Source: Marinihelvus sp963695135
Lineage (GTDB): Bacteria; Pseudomonadota; Gammaproteobacteria; Xanthomonadales; SZUA-36
Length of the DNA: 64,000 nucleotides
Direction of reading: 5' to 3'
NCBI GenBank assembly: GCA_963695135.1
Contig: CAVOGA010000003.1
Location: forward strand, 248,001-312,000
Positions 46,113 to 55,720 of this stretch are shown piece by piece. Position numbers and translations under genes: made by a program. Below the pieces are notes generated by a model. The model was not told where the DNA came from, did no database searches, and saw only the letters and a list, made by a program, of their open reading frames with translations. Position 1 is the first letter of the stretch; every line of letters begins with the position of its first letter.

Positions 46113-47546
46113 TCACATTCCCGCCGAGGTGGCCATGTCCACGCCGTGACACCCGCCGCGGACGCGAAGTTTTCCGGCCAGGTCACGCAGCGCCGTGCGC
46201 AGTCCTTCCTCGATCACGGGGTGGTAAAACGGCATTTGCAGGGACCGGGTCACGGTCATACCCTGTTGCACCGACCAGGCCAGCAGGTGCGCGAGGTGCT
46301 CCGCACGCGGGCCGATCATTTCAGCACCGATGATGGTGCAGCATTTACGGTCGCCGTAAACCCGCAGCAGGCCCTGGTTACGCCCCATGACCCGTGACCG
46401 GCCCTGGTTGGCGAAGGACACTTCGCCCACCTCGAAACTGCCGGGCTGGAGACTGGCGAACGAAGCCCCCACCATCGCCATGTTCGGGTCCGTAAACGCC
46501 ACGGCCAGGGGTACGCGGCGCACATGGGCCGTCAGCTCCGGATAGATTGCCGCATTGGCGCCGGCGATACGGCCCTCGTCTGAAGCCTCGTGCAGCAAGG
46601 GGCGGTGTCCGCTCACGTCGCCGGCGATGAAAATCGGCAGGTCGCCGGCCTGGGTGGTGGTGGGATCCCAGGCGGGAAAACCCCGCTTATCCAGTTCAAG
46701 CCCCGTGTTCTCCAGCCCCAGCCCCTGCAACTGGGGCCGGCGCCCCGCTGCGACCAGCACCTTCTCAAATACCGCCTCCTGCTCCGTGCCCCGGGCATCC
46801 TTCCACAGCAGGCGCACACCGCCTTCCACCTTTTCCGCCAGGCTGACCTGTGAGCCCAGCTGGAGGTCCAGTTCCGCATCCAGGATCTCCCGGGTCACCC
46901 GTCGCACTTCCGGATCGGTGAACGGCCCCAGGTCCTCGAAGGGACTGAAAAACGTGGTCCGGGCGCCCAGGCGCTGCAACGCCTGCCCCAGTTCCAGTCC
47001 GATAATCCCGGTACCCACAACCGCAAGGGTTTTCGGAACCTCGTTCAGCTCGAAGACATCATCATTGACCATGACGTGCTCGCGTATCGCGTCATAGGGC
47101 GGCGGAATCATGGGTGTGCTGCCGGTGGCAATAACGACCGCATCAGCCTCGACACGCGTGTGCTCATCAACCTGCAGGGTCGCCGGTGCAATAAACCGCG
47201 CGCGTCCCCGCAGCCGCTGTTCCGCGGGCAGGTCCTCCACGTCTTCCACGACGAAGCCGGCGAAGCGGTCCCGCTCGGCACGCACGCGCTCAAAGACACG
47301 CGGCCCGTCCACACGCCAGTCATCGACTTCGATCCCGAAGCGGCCGGCCGTACCGACCTCGTGGGCCACGTCCGCGGCGGCAATCAACAGCTTGGAGGGC
47401 ATGCAGCCTACGCGGGCGCAGGTGGTCCCGTAGGGCCCACTCTCGATCATCAACGGTTGCTTGCCCGCCTTTTCCACTTCCCGGCGCGCGTTCAGTCCCG
47501 CTGAACCGGCGCCGATGATGGCGACGTCTACTTTCCGCGTGTCCAT
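46113..47546 (-). CDS. Dihydrolipoamide dehydrogenase / FAD-dependent pyridine nucleotide-disulfide oxidoreductase
   Basis: 477 residues. FAD-binding VAIIGAGSAGLNARREVEKAG, redox disulfide TCARVGCMPSK, NAD-binding VVGTGIIGLELGQALQRLG and a C-terminal dimer interface with the catalytic His-Glu pair (FYHPVIEEGLRTALR). The redox segment differs from housekeeping Lpd (TCLNVGCIPSK type), and no pyruvate or 2-oxoglutarate dehydrogenase genes are adjacent. It may be a specialised Lpd3-like or related disulfide reductase. Its own AT-rich promoter region with a perfect inverted repeat lies upstream. The methyltransferase gene follows after one base. Confidence 0.85.
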   Translation of the reverse strand: MDTRKVDVAIIGAGSAGLNARREVEKAGKQPLMIESGPYGTTCARVGCMPSKLLIAAADVAHEVGTAGRFGIEVDDWRVDGPRVFERVRAERDRFAGFVVEDVEDLPAEQRLRGRARFIAPATLQVDEHTRVEADAVVIATGSTPMIPPPYDAIREHVMVNDDVFELNEVPKTLAVVGTGIIGLELGQALQRLGARTTFFSPFEDLGPFTDPEVRRVTREILDAELDLQLGSQVSLAEKVEGGVRLLWKDARGTEQEAVFEKVLVAAGRRPQLQGLGLENTGLELDKRGFPAWDPTTTQAGDLPIFIAGDVSGHRPLLHEASDEGRIAGANAAIYPELTAHVRRVPLAVAFTDPNMAMVGASFASLQPGSFEVGEVSFANQGRSRVMGRNQGLLRVYGDRKCCTIIGAEMIGPRAEHLAHLLAWSVQQGMTVTRSLQMPFYHPVIEEGLRTALRDLAGKLRVRGGCHGVDMATSAGM

Positions 47547-47578
47547 GGTTTGTCTCCGAAGGGTTTGTTGCCTGAATT

Positions 47579-47599
47579 TTTATAGTCTATAGCTATAAA
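47579..47599. promoter_or_regulatory. Perfect inverted repeat (probable operator) upstream of the lipoamide dehydrogenase gene
   Basis: TTTATAG (47579-47585) and CTATAAA (47593-47599) flank TCTATAG. It lies 33 to 53 bases before the ATG at 47546, in an AT-rich patch within GC-rich DNA, where the promoter should be. The size suits a dimeric regulator such as a MarR- or Rrf2-type protein; the identity is unknown. Confidence 0.5.
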
Positions 47600-47679
47600 T
47601 AAGCATTTTCTAATTGCTTTTTAATATCCAAAGGAAGTACGCAGCCTATGAAGCCGGCCGGGCCACCTGCCGGGGCGGC

Positions 47680-48501
47680 TCAGGACTGGCACTGCGGGCA
47701 GCGGTACAGGCGCCGGCTGCCACGGGTTTCACGCAGAATCGTCTGCTCACAGCGGTAACAGGGCTGCTGCTCCCGGTCGAACAGCCAGAATCTCTGGCGG
47801 CCCCGACCGGTCTTGCGGGCTCCGCCCTGCCCCGCCCGGTACTCGTCATCCAGGGTGACGCCGCCGGTTCGGTAGGATCGTTGCGCCAGTTTCAGCGTTT
47901 CCCGGGCCAGGCGCTCGCAGGCCTGGTCGGACAGGTCGCGGGGTCGTCGCTCCGGCGCGAGCCCGGCGGTGAAGAGAATTTCACTGCGGAGGTAGTTACC
48001 CAGGCCGGCAAGGAACCGCTGATCAAGGTACAGCGCCGCCAGGCTGCGGCCACTGAAACGCGGGTCACGGAGCTGTTGCACAATGCGCTCCGGGGTTACT
48101 TCCGGGTCGAGGATGTCGGGCCCCAGCCGGCTCAGAAACGGGTGCGCCGCCAGCCCGCTGTCATCCAGCACCTCGATGTCCGAGGCGCTGTACAACCAGG
48201 CACTGCCGAGTTCCGTGTGGAGCGCCAGGCGCAGGCTGCGCCGGGTGCCGGGCGTTTTACCGGGTTTGCTGGTGAACCAGCGCCCGTACAGCTGGTTATG
48301 GCTGTAGATGGTCAGCCCGCAGGTGAACTGCGTGAGCATGGCCTTGCCGCGGGTCACGACCCCGGCAATGCGCTGACCGGTCAGCTGCGACTCGAACGGC
48401 TTGAGCTCAGGAAAAGCAAAAAACACGCTGGTTGGCGCCGCCCCGACCAGCACGCGGCCGATACGATCGGCCGCGATGCGGATTTCCGGCCCCTCAGGCA
48501 C
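47680..48501 (-). CDS. nei: Endonuclease VIII (Nei), Fpg/Nei-family DNA glycosylase
   Basis: 273 residues. The mature N-terminus PEGPEI supplies the catalytic Pro and Glu. The helix-two-turn-helix region (DQRFLAGLGNYLRSEILF) and the C-terminal zinc finger (CYRCEQTILRETRGSRRLYRCPQC) are intact. It removes oxidised pyrimidines and nicks the abasic site. It is transcribed on its own or with gpx upstream (64-base gap). It lies next to other oxidative-stress-type genes (glutathione peroxidase, disulfide oxidoreductase). Confidence 0.92.
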   Translation of the reverse strand: MPEGPEIRIAADRIGRVLVGAAPTSVFFAFPELKPFESQLTGQRIAGVVTRGKAMLTQFTCGLTIYSHNQLYGRWFTSKPGKTPGTRRSLRLALHTELGSAWLYSASDIEVLDDSGLAAHPFLSRLGPDILDPEVTPERIVQQLRDPRFSGRSLAALYLDQRFLAGLGNYLRSEILFTAGLAPERRPRDLSDQACERLARETLKLAQRSYRTGGVTLDDEYRAGQGGARKTGRGRQRFWLFDREQQPCYRCEQTILRETRGSRRLYRCPQCQS

Positions 48502-48565
48502 AGGGGATTAACCACGGGGCGTGCGGCACGGGGGGCTGGTTAGCGAAAGTCCCGGATTTGAAAAT

Positions 48566-49105
48566 TTACTGGGACAGCGCGTTCTCGATAGCAGCCACCA
48601 GTTCGTCATTATCCGGCTGGGTGCGCGGGCTGAACTCGGCGATCAGTTCGCCGTCACGGCCAATCAGGAACTTGTGAAAATTCCAGGTCGGATACGTGCC
48701 GGATGCGTCTGCCAGCGCAGCAAAGAACGGGCTGGCATTCTTTTCCTTGACCGAGGTTTTTTCCATCATCGGAAACTGCACCCCGTAGGTCAGCCGGCAA
48801 AATTCGGCGATCTCTTCTTCCGTGCCCGGCTCCTGGCCAAGGAAATCGTTGGAGGGAAAACCAACGACCACGAGCCCCTCTTCACCGTACTGGTCGTAGA
48901 GCGCTTCAAGGCCGTCGTACTGGGGGGTGTTGCCGCACTTGGAAGCGGTATTCACTACCAGCACGACTTGTCCTTCATAGGCTTCACAGAGGTTCACTTC
49001 GTCTTCCGAGGCAAGCATGCGGAAGTCGTAGTCCAGCAGGTCGCTGTCACAGGCGAGCAGGTTGCCGCTGGCGAGCAGCAGGCCGAGCGCAAAAAGAACT
49101 TTCAT
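48566..49105 (-). CDS. Glutathione peroxidase family protein, exported
   Basis: 179 residues from ATG 49105. There is an N-terminal signal (VLFALGLLLASGNLLAC) with a lipobox-like LLAC, so it may be a lipoprotein. Catalytic elements: VVLVVNTASKCGNTPQYDGLE (peroxidatic Cys), FPSNDFLGQEPGT (Gln) and TYPTWNFHKFLI (Trp). The presence of Cys rather than selenocysteine points to a thioredoxin- or glutathione-dependent thiol peroxidase. The location would be periplasmic. Fasciclin gene upstream, nei downstream, all on the same strand. Confidence 0.9.
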   Translation of the reverse strand: MKVLFALGLLLASGNLLACDSDLLDYDFRMLASEDEVNLCEAYEGQVVLVVNTASKCGNTPQYDGLEALYDQYGEEGLVVVGFPSNDFLGQEPGTEEEIAEFCRLTYGVQFPMMEKTSVKEKNASPFFAALADASGTYPTWNFHKFLIGRDGELIAEFSPRTQPDNDELVAAIENALSQ

Positions 49106-49192
49106 GGGGTGTACTCCGGGTTCACGATAAACATCATGGTGGACCCGGACCGGTGAATTCGATGTCAAAGCTGGCGGCGGATAAGGCGGCAA

Positions 49193-49999
49193 TCAGCGAC
49201 CAGCCGTGCCGCGGCGCTCGCGCAGCGCATCGTTGACCTCATCCAGCGCATAGCGGAGCTCCCAGGCCGCAGCGGCCGCGTTTCCGACGCGCTGGCTGGA
49301 CATCAGGCCACGCGCCAGCCGGTCTTTTTCAGACGGCTCCAGGTCAGCAAAGCTCATCAGGGACCGGGCGGTGATGCGGTAGATCGCCACGGTCGCCGCG
49401 GGATTGCCCTGGTTAAACTGCGGCACACCCTCATTGATGGCCATGCTGATGAGCGACTCCGGCGTCGCCATGGCAAGCGCTTCCGGCGGCAGAATGACCT
49501 GGTCAATCACGTGCACGATGCCGTTGGACGCATCAATATCGGCCGCGGTAATGCGGGCGCCCTCGATAGTGAGTCCGCCATCGGTTGCGGTAAACCCGGC
49601 CAGGTCTCCGGACAGGGTCCTGACCGTCGCACCACTGACCAACTGCCTGCTGCCGACGCGACCGGCCACCACGTGATACTTCAGGATACGGGCCAGCTGC
49701 GCCTGGTTGGCAGGCTGCAACAGGGCCTCGACGGTTCCGTCCGGCAGCGCGGCAAAAGCCGCGTCCGTGGGTGCAAACACGGTGAGGGGACCATCGCCCG
49801 TGAGCACCTCAACCAGTCCGGCAGCCCGGGCCGCGGCAATCAGCGTTGCAAACTGGCCGGCCGCTGCTGCAGTCTCGACGATGTTTTTTTGCGGTTCATC
49901 GTGCTGGCCGGCCTGTACAGGACCGGCGGCAAGCATCGCCGATATGCCCAGTGCCCGCAGGGCCATGCAGGCCTTGCCAAGCGGAGTGAATACTGTCAT
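49193..49999 (-). CDS. Secreted fasciclin-domain protein with helical C-terminal extension
   Basis: 268 residues. A signal peptide ends PVQAGQ. One fasciclin (FAS1) domain at about 40-165 has the conserved boxes FAPTDAAFAALPDGTVEALL (H1) and NGIVHVIDQVILPP (H2). The final 95 residues are an unusual helical extension (ALDEVNDALRERRG and others) not normally part of FAS1 proteins. FAS1 domains mediate adhesion. It is transcribed on the minus strand, 194 bases before attH. Confidence 0.88.
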   Translation of the reverse strand: MTVFTPLGKACMALRALGISAMLAAGPVQAGQHDEPQKNIVETAAAAGQFATLIAAARAAGLVEVLTGDGPLTVFAPTDAAFAALPDGTVEALLQPANQAQLARILKYHVVAGRVGSRQLVSGATVRTLSGDLAGFTATDGGLTIEGARITAADIDASNGIVHVIDQVILPPEALAMATPESLISMAINEGVPQFNQGNPAATVAIYRITARSLMSFADLEPSEKDRLARGLMSSQRVGNAAAAAWELRYALDEVNDALRERRGTAGR

Positions 50000-50097
50000 T
50001 GCGGTTTCCTCCTGTGTTCGGTTGCCGGTTTCGCCGCCCGCGGTGCTGTGCCCTCAGGCGTCCGGCGCAGAATGCTCCATTGGGTAAATCAGCGGGC

Positions 50098-51255
50098 TTA
50101 CTGCTCCGGGTAGCCGGTCATTTCCAGGTAACCCTTGCCGGCCGGGCGGTCATCATCGTCCAGGACCTCTACCCGGCCTTCCCAGTAGGGAAAATCCAGC
50201 TTCATCCACTGATCGTCCAGCGGTGCCCGCACCTGCAAGGCGAGGTCCTCGGCGGGCCAGTCCAGACGCCAGTCCAGCGGCAGGCGCCGACCGGCAACCA
50301 GGCGGCCGGGCGCAGCCTGCAGGGTAAACTCGTCGCCTGCTGCCTGCCGCCGCCGCCCGTCCGGCCACAGGCGAACCGCGTGCCGGTAGGGCGCACCCGC
50401 CCGGCTGCGCAGCTGGAAGGCCATCAGCTTCGACCCGTCATCGAGGTGCAGCGCAAACCAGTCCCAGCCCTGCTGGTCCGGTTGTAAAAACTGGCTGCTC
50501 CACTCCCGGTCCAGCCAGGCCTGGCCGGTGACCAGTACCCGTTCACCGCCAAACACCAGCTCGCCGGAAACCTGCAGAAAGGGGTGGCTGTAGTAGTAGG
50601 AGCCGCCGCCCTCGGGATGCTTTTGGGAAAAGCCTGCCTCACCTTGCAACACCAGCGGCAAATCACTGTCCAGGCGCAGGTCTGCCGCCACGTCCGCCTG
50701 GGCAGCGCGCAGCTCCAGCGGCAGCCAGCCCGGGCCGGTGCTGACGAGTTCCCAGTCATCCAGCCAGGCGGCAAACGGCTCAGCCCTGACGCCGGCCTGG
50801 CGGACGCCACCGTGATCCCCGCCCCGCCCATAGCGCTGAAAGGCCCGGTGCTGCGTCGGCGCGCTGACCGCAAAATGCGCCAGGTAAACCTGTCCGGCCT
50901 GCCAGGGATTATCCGCCACCGCCGCGCCCTGCCCCTGCGGCGGAACAACAGCGGAGCGAAACAGGGTCCATTGCACGCCCCAGTCACGGCCCTGGTTGTC
51001 GACCAGGTTGGCCGTGACATACCACCATTCGATACGGAAGCCCGGGTGCGCGCCATGGTCTGCAGGAAACGACAGCCCGGTGCCGGGACGGGCCTGCTCG
51101 AAGCGCGCATCCGCCTGCGCGAGCACGGCGAAGTCGTTTTCCGGGGCAGGCGCGGGTCCGCGTGGCTCGCGTTCACAGCCGGCCGTTAACAGGGCCAGCA
51201 GCAGGACCGGCATCAGGGCCGGCACGCCCGGTCCGGGTCGCCGCAACCAGCTCAT
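50098..51255 (-). CDS. attH: AttH/CrtC-like lipocalin-fold lipoprotein
   Basis: 385 residues. ATG 51255 overlaps the permease stop. The lipobox LLTAGC sits at about residue 25. The AttH/CrtC signature HPGFRIEWWYVTANLVDNQG...WTLFRSAVVPP follows, with further family features (AWLDDWELV, GGSYYYSHPFLQVSG, LDREWSSQFL, GWDWFALHLDDGSKLM). The fold is two lipocalin-like barrels that can bind hydrophobic ligands. Being encoded after an ABC permease and ATPase, it is the periplasmic component of an AttEFGH-like system. The substrate is unknown, possibly a lipid or isoprenoid. Confidence 0.85.
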   Translation of the reverse strand: MSWLRRPGPGVPALMPVLLLALLTAGCEREPRGPAPAPENDFAVLAQADARFEQARPGTGLSFPADHGAHPGFRIEWWYVTANLVDNQGRDWGVQWTLFRSAVVPPQGQGAAVADNPWQAGQVYLAHFAVSAPTQHRAFQRYGRGGDHGGVRQAGVRAEPFAAWLDDWELVSTGPGWLPLELRAAQADVAADLRLDSDLPLVLQGEAGFSQKHPEGGGSYYYSHPFLQVSGELVFGGERVLVTGQAWLDREWSSQFLQPDQQGWDWFALHLDDGSKLMAFQLRSRAGAPYRHAVRLWPDGRRRQAAGDEFTLQAAPGRLVAGRRLPLDWRLDWPAEDLALQVRAPLDDQWMKLDFPYWEGRVEVLDDDDRPAGKGYLEMTGYPEQ

Positions 51256-53743
51256 ACCGATTGCCAGCGCAGCAGGTCCGCCGGACTCGAGCGCAGCAGG
51301 CGCAGCGACGGCAGCAGCACCGCCAGCAACAGGCAGACGATCGCGGTAAAAGCCAGCAGGAACAGCGGCGTCCAGGCCAGCACCAGGGGAAAACTCCAGC
51401 CGAAGGCAACGGGGGTCACCACGCCGGCCAGGTAAGCCGCCAGCAAGGTGCCAAACGGCCAGACCAGGACCATGGCCAGCAAACCAAGCACGCCCCACTG
51501 AAGCAGCAGCAAACCGCCCCGCAGTCGCCGCGACAGGCCGAGACTGGCAAGCAGCGCCTGCTGCGATACCCGGTGGTGATGAATGGCGCTGATGGCGCAA
51601 AAGATACCGATACCGGCCACCAGCAGGGTCAGAAGGTTCAGCGCCCGCGTTACCGAGAAGGTCCGGTCAAACACGCCCAGGGCGATATTGCGCAGCTCAC
51701 GCTGGTCGATGACATCCCCGTCTTCCAGCGCAAAGGCGTTGATCAACTGCTGGCGCAGCGCCGGCCAGTCCACGGCGGCGCCCCCGAACAGGGCCTGGCC
51801 GGAAGCGCCCAGGCCCGGCCAGCAGGCGTCAAAGCGCTGCGCATTGACCATGAACTGGGACACAGGGTTTCCATAATCATGGTAGATGCCGACGATGGGC
51901 AGGGGTGGCGCTCCGGGACACAGCGGCACCGCCTGTCCCGGTTCGAAACCGTCCAGCCGCCAGGCACGCTCGCTGATCAACGCGGCCTCGCCGGCACGAA
52001 ACTTCGCCAGCGCATCGGGCTGCGTTTCAAACAGCGCCAGTGTGTTGATAAATACCGGAGTATCCGGCAGATCCACGACTTCCACGCGCACCGTGTCACC
52101 GTTCCCGTTCACCAGGGCCAGGCGTATTGCCGTGACGCTCCGCCAGCTCGACACCCGGGGCTTGCTGCGCGAGCCAGGTACGCAATGCCGCGGCGTCCAC
52201 CGAGTCCCGCAGGTACAGTTCGGCCGTCAGGCGCTGTTCAAGCCAGCTGTCGGTGGCGGTCCGGAAACTGCCGATCATGGTGTTCAGGCCACTGTTGGCC
52301 ACCAGCGCCAGGGTTACGGCCATCAGTGCCAGCGAGGCGGGCCCCAGCAGCCAGCGGCTGTCCGCCAACAACCAGCCAAGGGCGGCTTTTCGCGGCGGCA
52401 CCAGGCGCTGCAGCAGACCCAGCAGCAAGCGCAGGGTCAGGGGCAACAGCAAGGCCGCACCCAGCAGTAAACAGGCCATCCCCGCCAGTGCGGCCAGTAC
52501 CGTCGTTGCCAGCAGGTAGAGCACCAGCGCCAGCGCCAACAGGCACAGACCGACCAGCGCCAGCTGGCGGTCGCGACGCGCCGCGGCGGCCAGGCTCCAG
52601 CCCGCCTCGCCACGATCCAGCATCGGCGCAGTCAGGGCCCGGCGGAGGGGAAACAGGGCGCACAGCACACCGGCCAGGCCCGTCATCAACAGCGGCGGCC
52701 ACAGGCCACCGGGCACCAGGCCGTCGGGGTACTGGATGTATACCCCGTAGAGCTGGGCAAGGGTCTGGCCGACGCCGGGAATTAACCAGGCGGCAGTCAG
52801 GGCGCCCAGCCAGGCGCCGAGCAGGCCGCCGAGGGACAGGAACACGACCAACTCCAGCAGCAAAGCGGTGCGCAGCTCGCGCCGGGAAACGCCGGCCAGA
52901 CGCAAGCGCCGGATCAGGACCCTGCGATCCGTGTAGCTGAAGGCCAGCGCGTTGTACACGAGAAACACGCCGACCACGAAGGACAGCAGTCCCATGGCGG
53001 CCAGGTTCAGGTGAAAGCTGCGGGTCAGTTCCGCAGGATCCGGTTGATCACTCTCCGGCACCCAGCGCAGGCCCGCCGGCAGCTGCGCCTGCAGTGCAGC
53101 CAGCCGCCCGGGCGCCATGTCAAACACCAGCACACTGCTGAGTTGTCCGCGGCTGCCGGACAGCTCCTGCAGGGCGCCCACATCCAGCAACAGGCGATGG
53201 CCCAGGGATCGATCCGGCGCGGCCAGTGCCGGCGGCAGGCTCAGGCCATTGGCGAGGCGGATCTCCTCACCGGCGGCAATCCCCAGCTGACGCAGACGGG
53301 CGGGCGCGGCCCAGAGCTGGAACGGCGGCAGGGAAAACGAGCCGTAGTCCGTGTCCGCCTGCCCTTCCCTGATCCGCCGGCGGTCGGTACCCGCCGCACC
53401 GGGCATCACCAGGCCGTCAATACCCAGCAACTCGAGGTTCTGGCCGTCTTCCGTCACCAGGTAGCGGCGCAACAGCGGTGCGATCTCGTGAAAGCCCGCG
53501 CGCCGCAGCTCGATATACCAGCGCTCGTCAAAAAGCTCCTCGCCGGGCGGGGGCAACAGGCGGCCGGCCGGCCCGGCGCCGAGCAGCAGCTCGCCCTCCG
53601 CGTAACTCGCCCGGGCCTGGGCATTGATGACCTGGGTTCCAACCAGCAACACATTGGCCATGACAATGCCGGCGAGCAGGAACAGCGCCTGCACCGGGTG
53701 ACGGCGGTAGTGACTGAGCAGGCTGAAGAATACCAGTGCGCAT
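51252..53743 (-). CDS. Large FtsX/LolC-type ABC permease of the Att system (two frame breaks)
   Basis: It starts at ATG 53743, overlapping the ATPase stop (TGATG). Removing one base just after the ATG gives the expected start (ALVFFSLLSHYRRHPVQALFLLAGIVMANV). A second break near 52140 joins LAERHG to VTAIRLALVNGNGD; again one extra base. It is about 830 residues with an N-terminal TM helix, a large periplasmic domain, two blocks of FtsX-type helices and a further TM block near the C-terminus (LLTLLVAGIGIFCAISAIHHHRVSQQALLASLG). The size suggests two permease halves in one chain, covering the roles of AttF and AttG. The operon context is clear. Confidence 0.75.
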
Positions 53744-54413
53744 CAGTGGTTTTGATCGGGTTCGAGGCGACCGTTTTCCAGGCGCAGGCGACGTTGTGCG
53801 TACTGCGCCATCTCGCGGCTGTGGGTTACCAGCAGCAATCCTGAGCCGGCCTCGTCCACCAGGCGTGCGAACAAGGCCATGACCTTGTGGCTCAGGCTGT
53901 CATGCAGGTTGCCGGTCGGCTCATCCGCAAACACCAGGCTTGGCCGGTGGGCCAGCGCCCGGGCTATCGCAACACGCTGCTGTTGCCCCCGGACAATACC
54001 TCGACCGGACGCGCCAACAGGGGCTCCAGGTCCAGCCCGGCGATCAGCTCATCCAGCCAGGGGTCGCTGTCCGGCAGCCCGTTGAGCCGCCGCTGGAAAC
54101 ACAGGTTGGCCATCACGTCCAGCCCCGGCAGCAGGTTGAACGCCTGGAAAACGAAGCCCAGCCGCGAGCGCCGGATCGCGGCCAGTTCAGGCTCGCCGGC
54201 GGTCTCCAGGTGGGTACCGAACATCAGTACAGCGCCCTCGTCCGGCCGCTCCAGCCCCGCCGCAATCTGCAGCAAGGTGCTTTTGCCGCAGCCGCTGGCG
54301 CCCAGCAGCGCCAGGCTCTCCCCCTTGCCCAGCGCCAGGCTGACCCCGTCAAGCACGCGCAGTTCGCTCTCACCATCGTGATACGACTTGGACACCGAAC
54401 GCAGCTCAAGCAT
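53743..54413 (-). CDS. attE: LolD/AttE-type ABC ATPase (one frame break in the signature motif)
   Basis: About 223 residues. Walker A LLGASGCGKSTLL and Q-loop FQAFNLLPGLDVMANL are in the first frame. The second frame carries FADEPTGNLHDSLSHKV (Walker B, D-loop) and LLLVTHSREMA (switch). The break falls exactly in the LSGGQQQRVAIARA signature. The C5 run at 53986-53990 (G5 on the coding strand) should be six to give LSGGQQQR. Since the invariant motif is otherwise perfect, a homopolymer sequencing error is the best explanation. The ATG overlaps the 3' end of the cryptochrome-like gene by eight bases. Confidence 0.82.
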
Positions 54414-55614
54414 GGGTCACCCCGCCCTCTTCCATCGCCTTCAGTATGGCGGGTATCCGCTTTTTGAGACCAAAAAAGCCCTTGCCCGCATGCGGCCAGG
54501 TGGCGCGATCGTAAGGGCGCACGTGCCCGTGCAGGCGGATCGAGGCGTCGTTGAGGCGGGGTTCCAGCAGTTGTAACGCGTCCGCCAGAGGTCCGTAGGC
54601 CTGGTGATGGTAATGCAGGGCCCGCACGCCCCGCTCTTGCAGGCAGGTCAGAAGAGCCTGCGCGTCCTGCCGGGCATCGAACACCCTGGCCTCCCCGCCG
54701 TGGCGCGCCAGTGCATCCGCGAGACAGCCCCGGGTAAATCGCCGGGCCTGATCCGCAACGTCGCCAGGTGACAGGCCATCGATCGATTGCATCGCCAGCA
54801 CGGGAACATTGGCCGGTAACCAGGCCGGCGGCGTGGCGTCCTCGTCTGTAAGCAGCCAGGCCGAGCCTTCGGACAAGTCCGGCGGCGAATCCGGCCAGGC
54901 CAGTCCGGTATCCAGCGGCGCCATGTCATCTTCGGGAATGTCCGCCGTGTCCGCCAGGCCCGGACCCGGGTCCAGGCGCCCTTCGGTAAACTTCAGTATG
55001 TTGTCGCGACGCGCCAGGTAGACCTTGCCGCGCGTATGCAGCCCGCTGACCCAGCGCCAGCTGAGCGTATTGGAGGCCGGATCGCCATCGAGCAGGTGGC
55101 GCAGGAAAAAATCCGCGCCCAGGACCCAGGGCAGCCGCAAGGTAAACACCCAGATGCTCGCGAACCACATGCGCGCATGGTTATGCAGGTATCCGCTTTC
55201 CACCAACTCCCTGGCCCAGGCATCGAATGCCGGGTTGCCGGTGGCGCCCTGCTCCGCAGCCTGAACCCTTGATGCAAGGTCCGGATCGAGCTTAACCCGC
55301 TGTGACTGTTCGCCAACGACCCGGGTGTACGCGGTCCACAGGGATGGCCGGTGCGCCAGCCAGCCCCGGAAATACGCGCGCCAGAACACTTCGTCGATGA
55401 ATTTTTCCGCCGCGGAATGACCGTGGCGCAGGATCACCGCCTTCAGCACTTCCGCCTCGAGCAGTGAGCGGCGACGCAGCCAGGGCGATAGCATGGACAC
55501 ATTGCTGCGGTCCCTGGGACCCAGGTCGTAATTTCTGCGCTGCTGGTAGTGGCTGCCCGCGCTGGGAAGGAAACCTTCCAGACGCTGCAGACCGGCGTCT
55601 CGGCTGGGGTTCAT
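54406..55614 (-). CDS. Cryptochrome/photolyase FAD-binding-domain protein with the domain order apparently reversed
   Basis: 402 residues. Residues 1-230 are the FAD-binding helical domain of photolyases, which in ordinary enzymes is C-terminal: RRNYDLGPRDRSNVSMLSPW, FIDEVFWRAYFRGWL, ATGNPAFDAWARELVESGYLHNHARMWFAS and LPWVLGADFFLRHLLDGDPASNTLSWRWV. These carry the typical FAD contacts. The normal N-terminal Rossmann-like antenna domain is absent at the front. Instead residues about 245-385 contain a different region (AWLLTDED, ARHGGEARVFDARQDAQALLTCLQERGVRALHYHHQAYGP) that resembles the antenna domain, suggesting permutation. Function could be light sensing or repair. It is first gene of the AttE operon. 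Confidence 0.75.
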   Translation of the reverse strand: MNPSRDAGLQRLEGFLPSAGSHYQQRRNYDLGPRDRSNVSMLSPWLRRRSLLEAEVLKAVILRHGHSAAEKFIDEVFWRAYFRGWLAHRPSLWTAYTRVVGEQSQRVKLDPDLASRVQAAEQGATGNPAFDAWARELVESGYLHNHARMWFASIWVFTLRLPWVLGADFFLRHLLDGDPASNTLSWRWVSGLHTRGKVYLARRDNILKFTEGRLDPGPGLADTADIPEDDMAPLDTGLAWPDSPPDLSEGSAWLLTDEDATPPAWLPANVPVLAMQSIDGLSPGDVADQARRFTRGCLADALARHGGEARVFDARQDAQALLTCLQERGVRALHYHHQAYGPLADALQLLEPRLNDASIRLHGHVRPYDRATWPHAGKGFFGLKKRIPAILKAMEEGGVTHA

Positions 55615-55720
55615 GGCGTGGGAACAGGTATGGGTTCGGGGTGGAGAATGAGCAAGGCGCCATGAAGCAGCTGTGAACCCTGCCAGCCCCGCGCCTGGCC
55701 ATGCAGCAAGCGCGGGCGCC

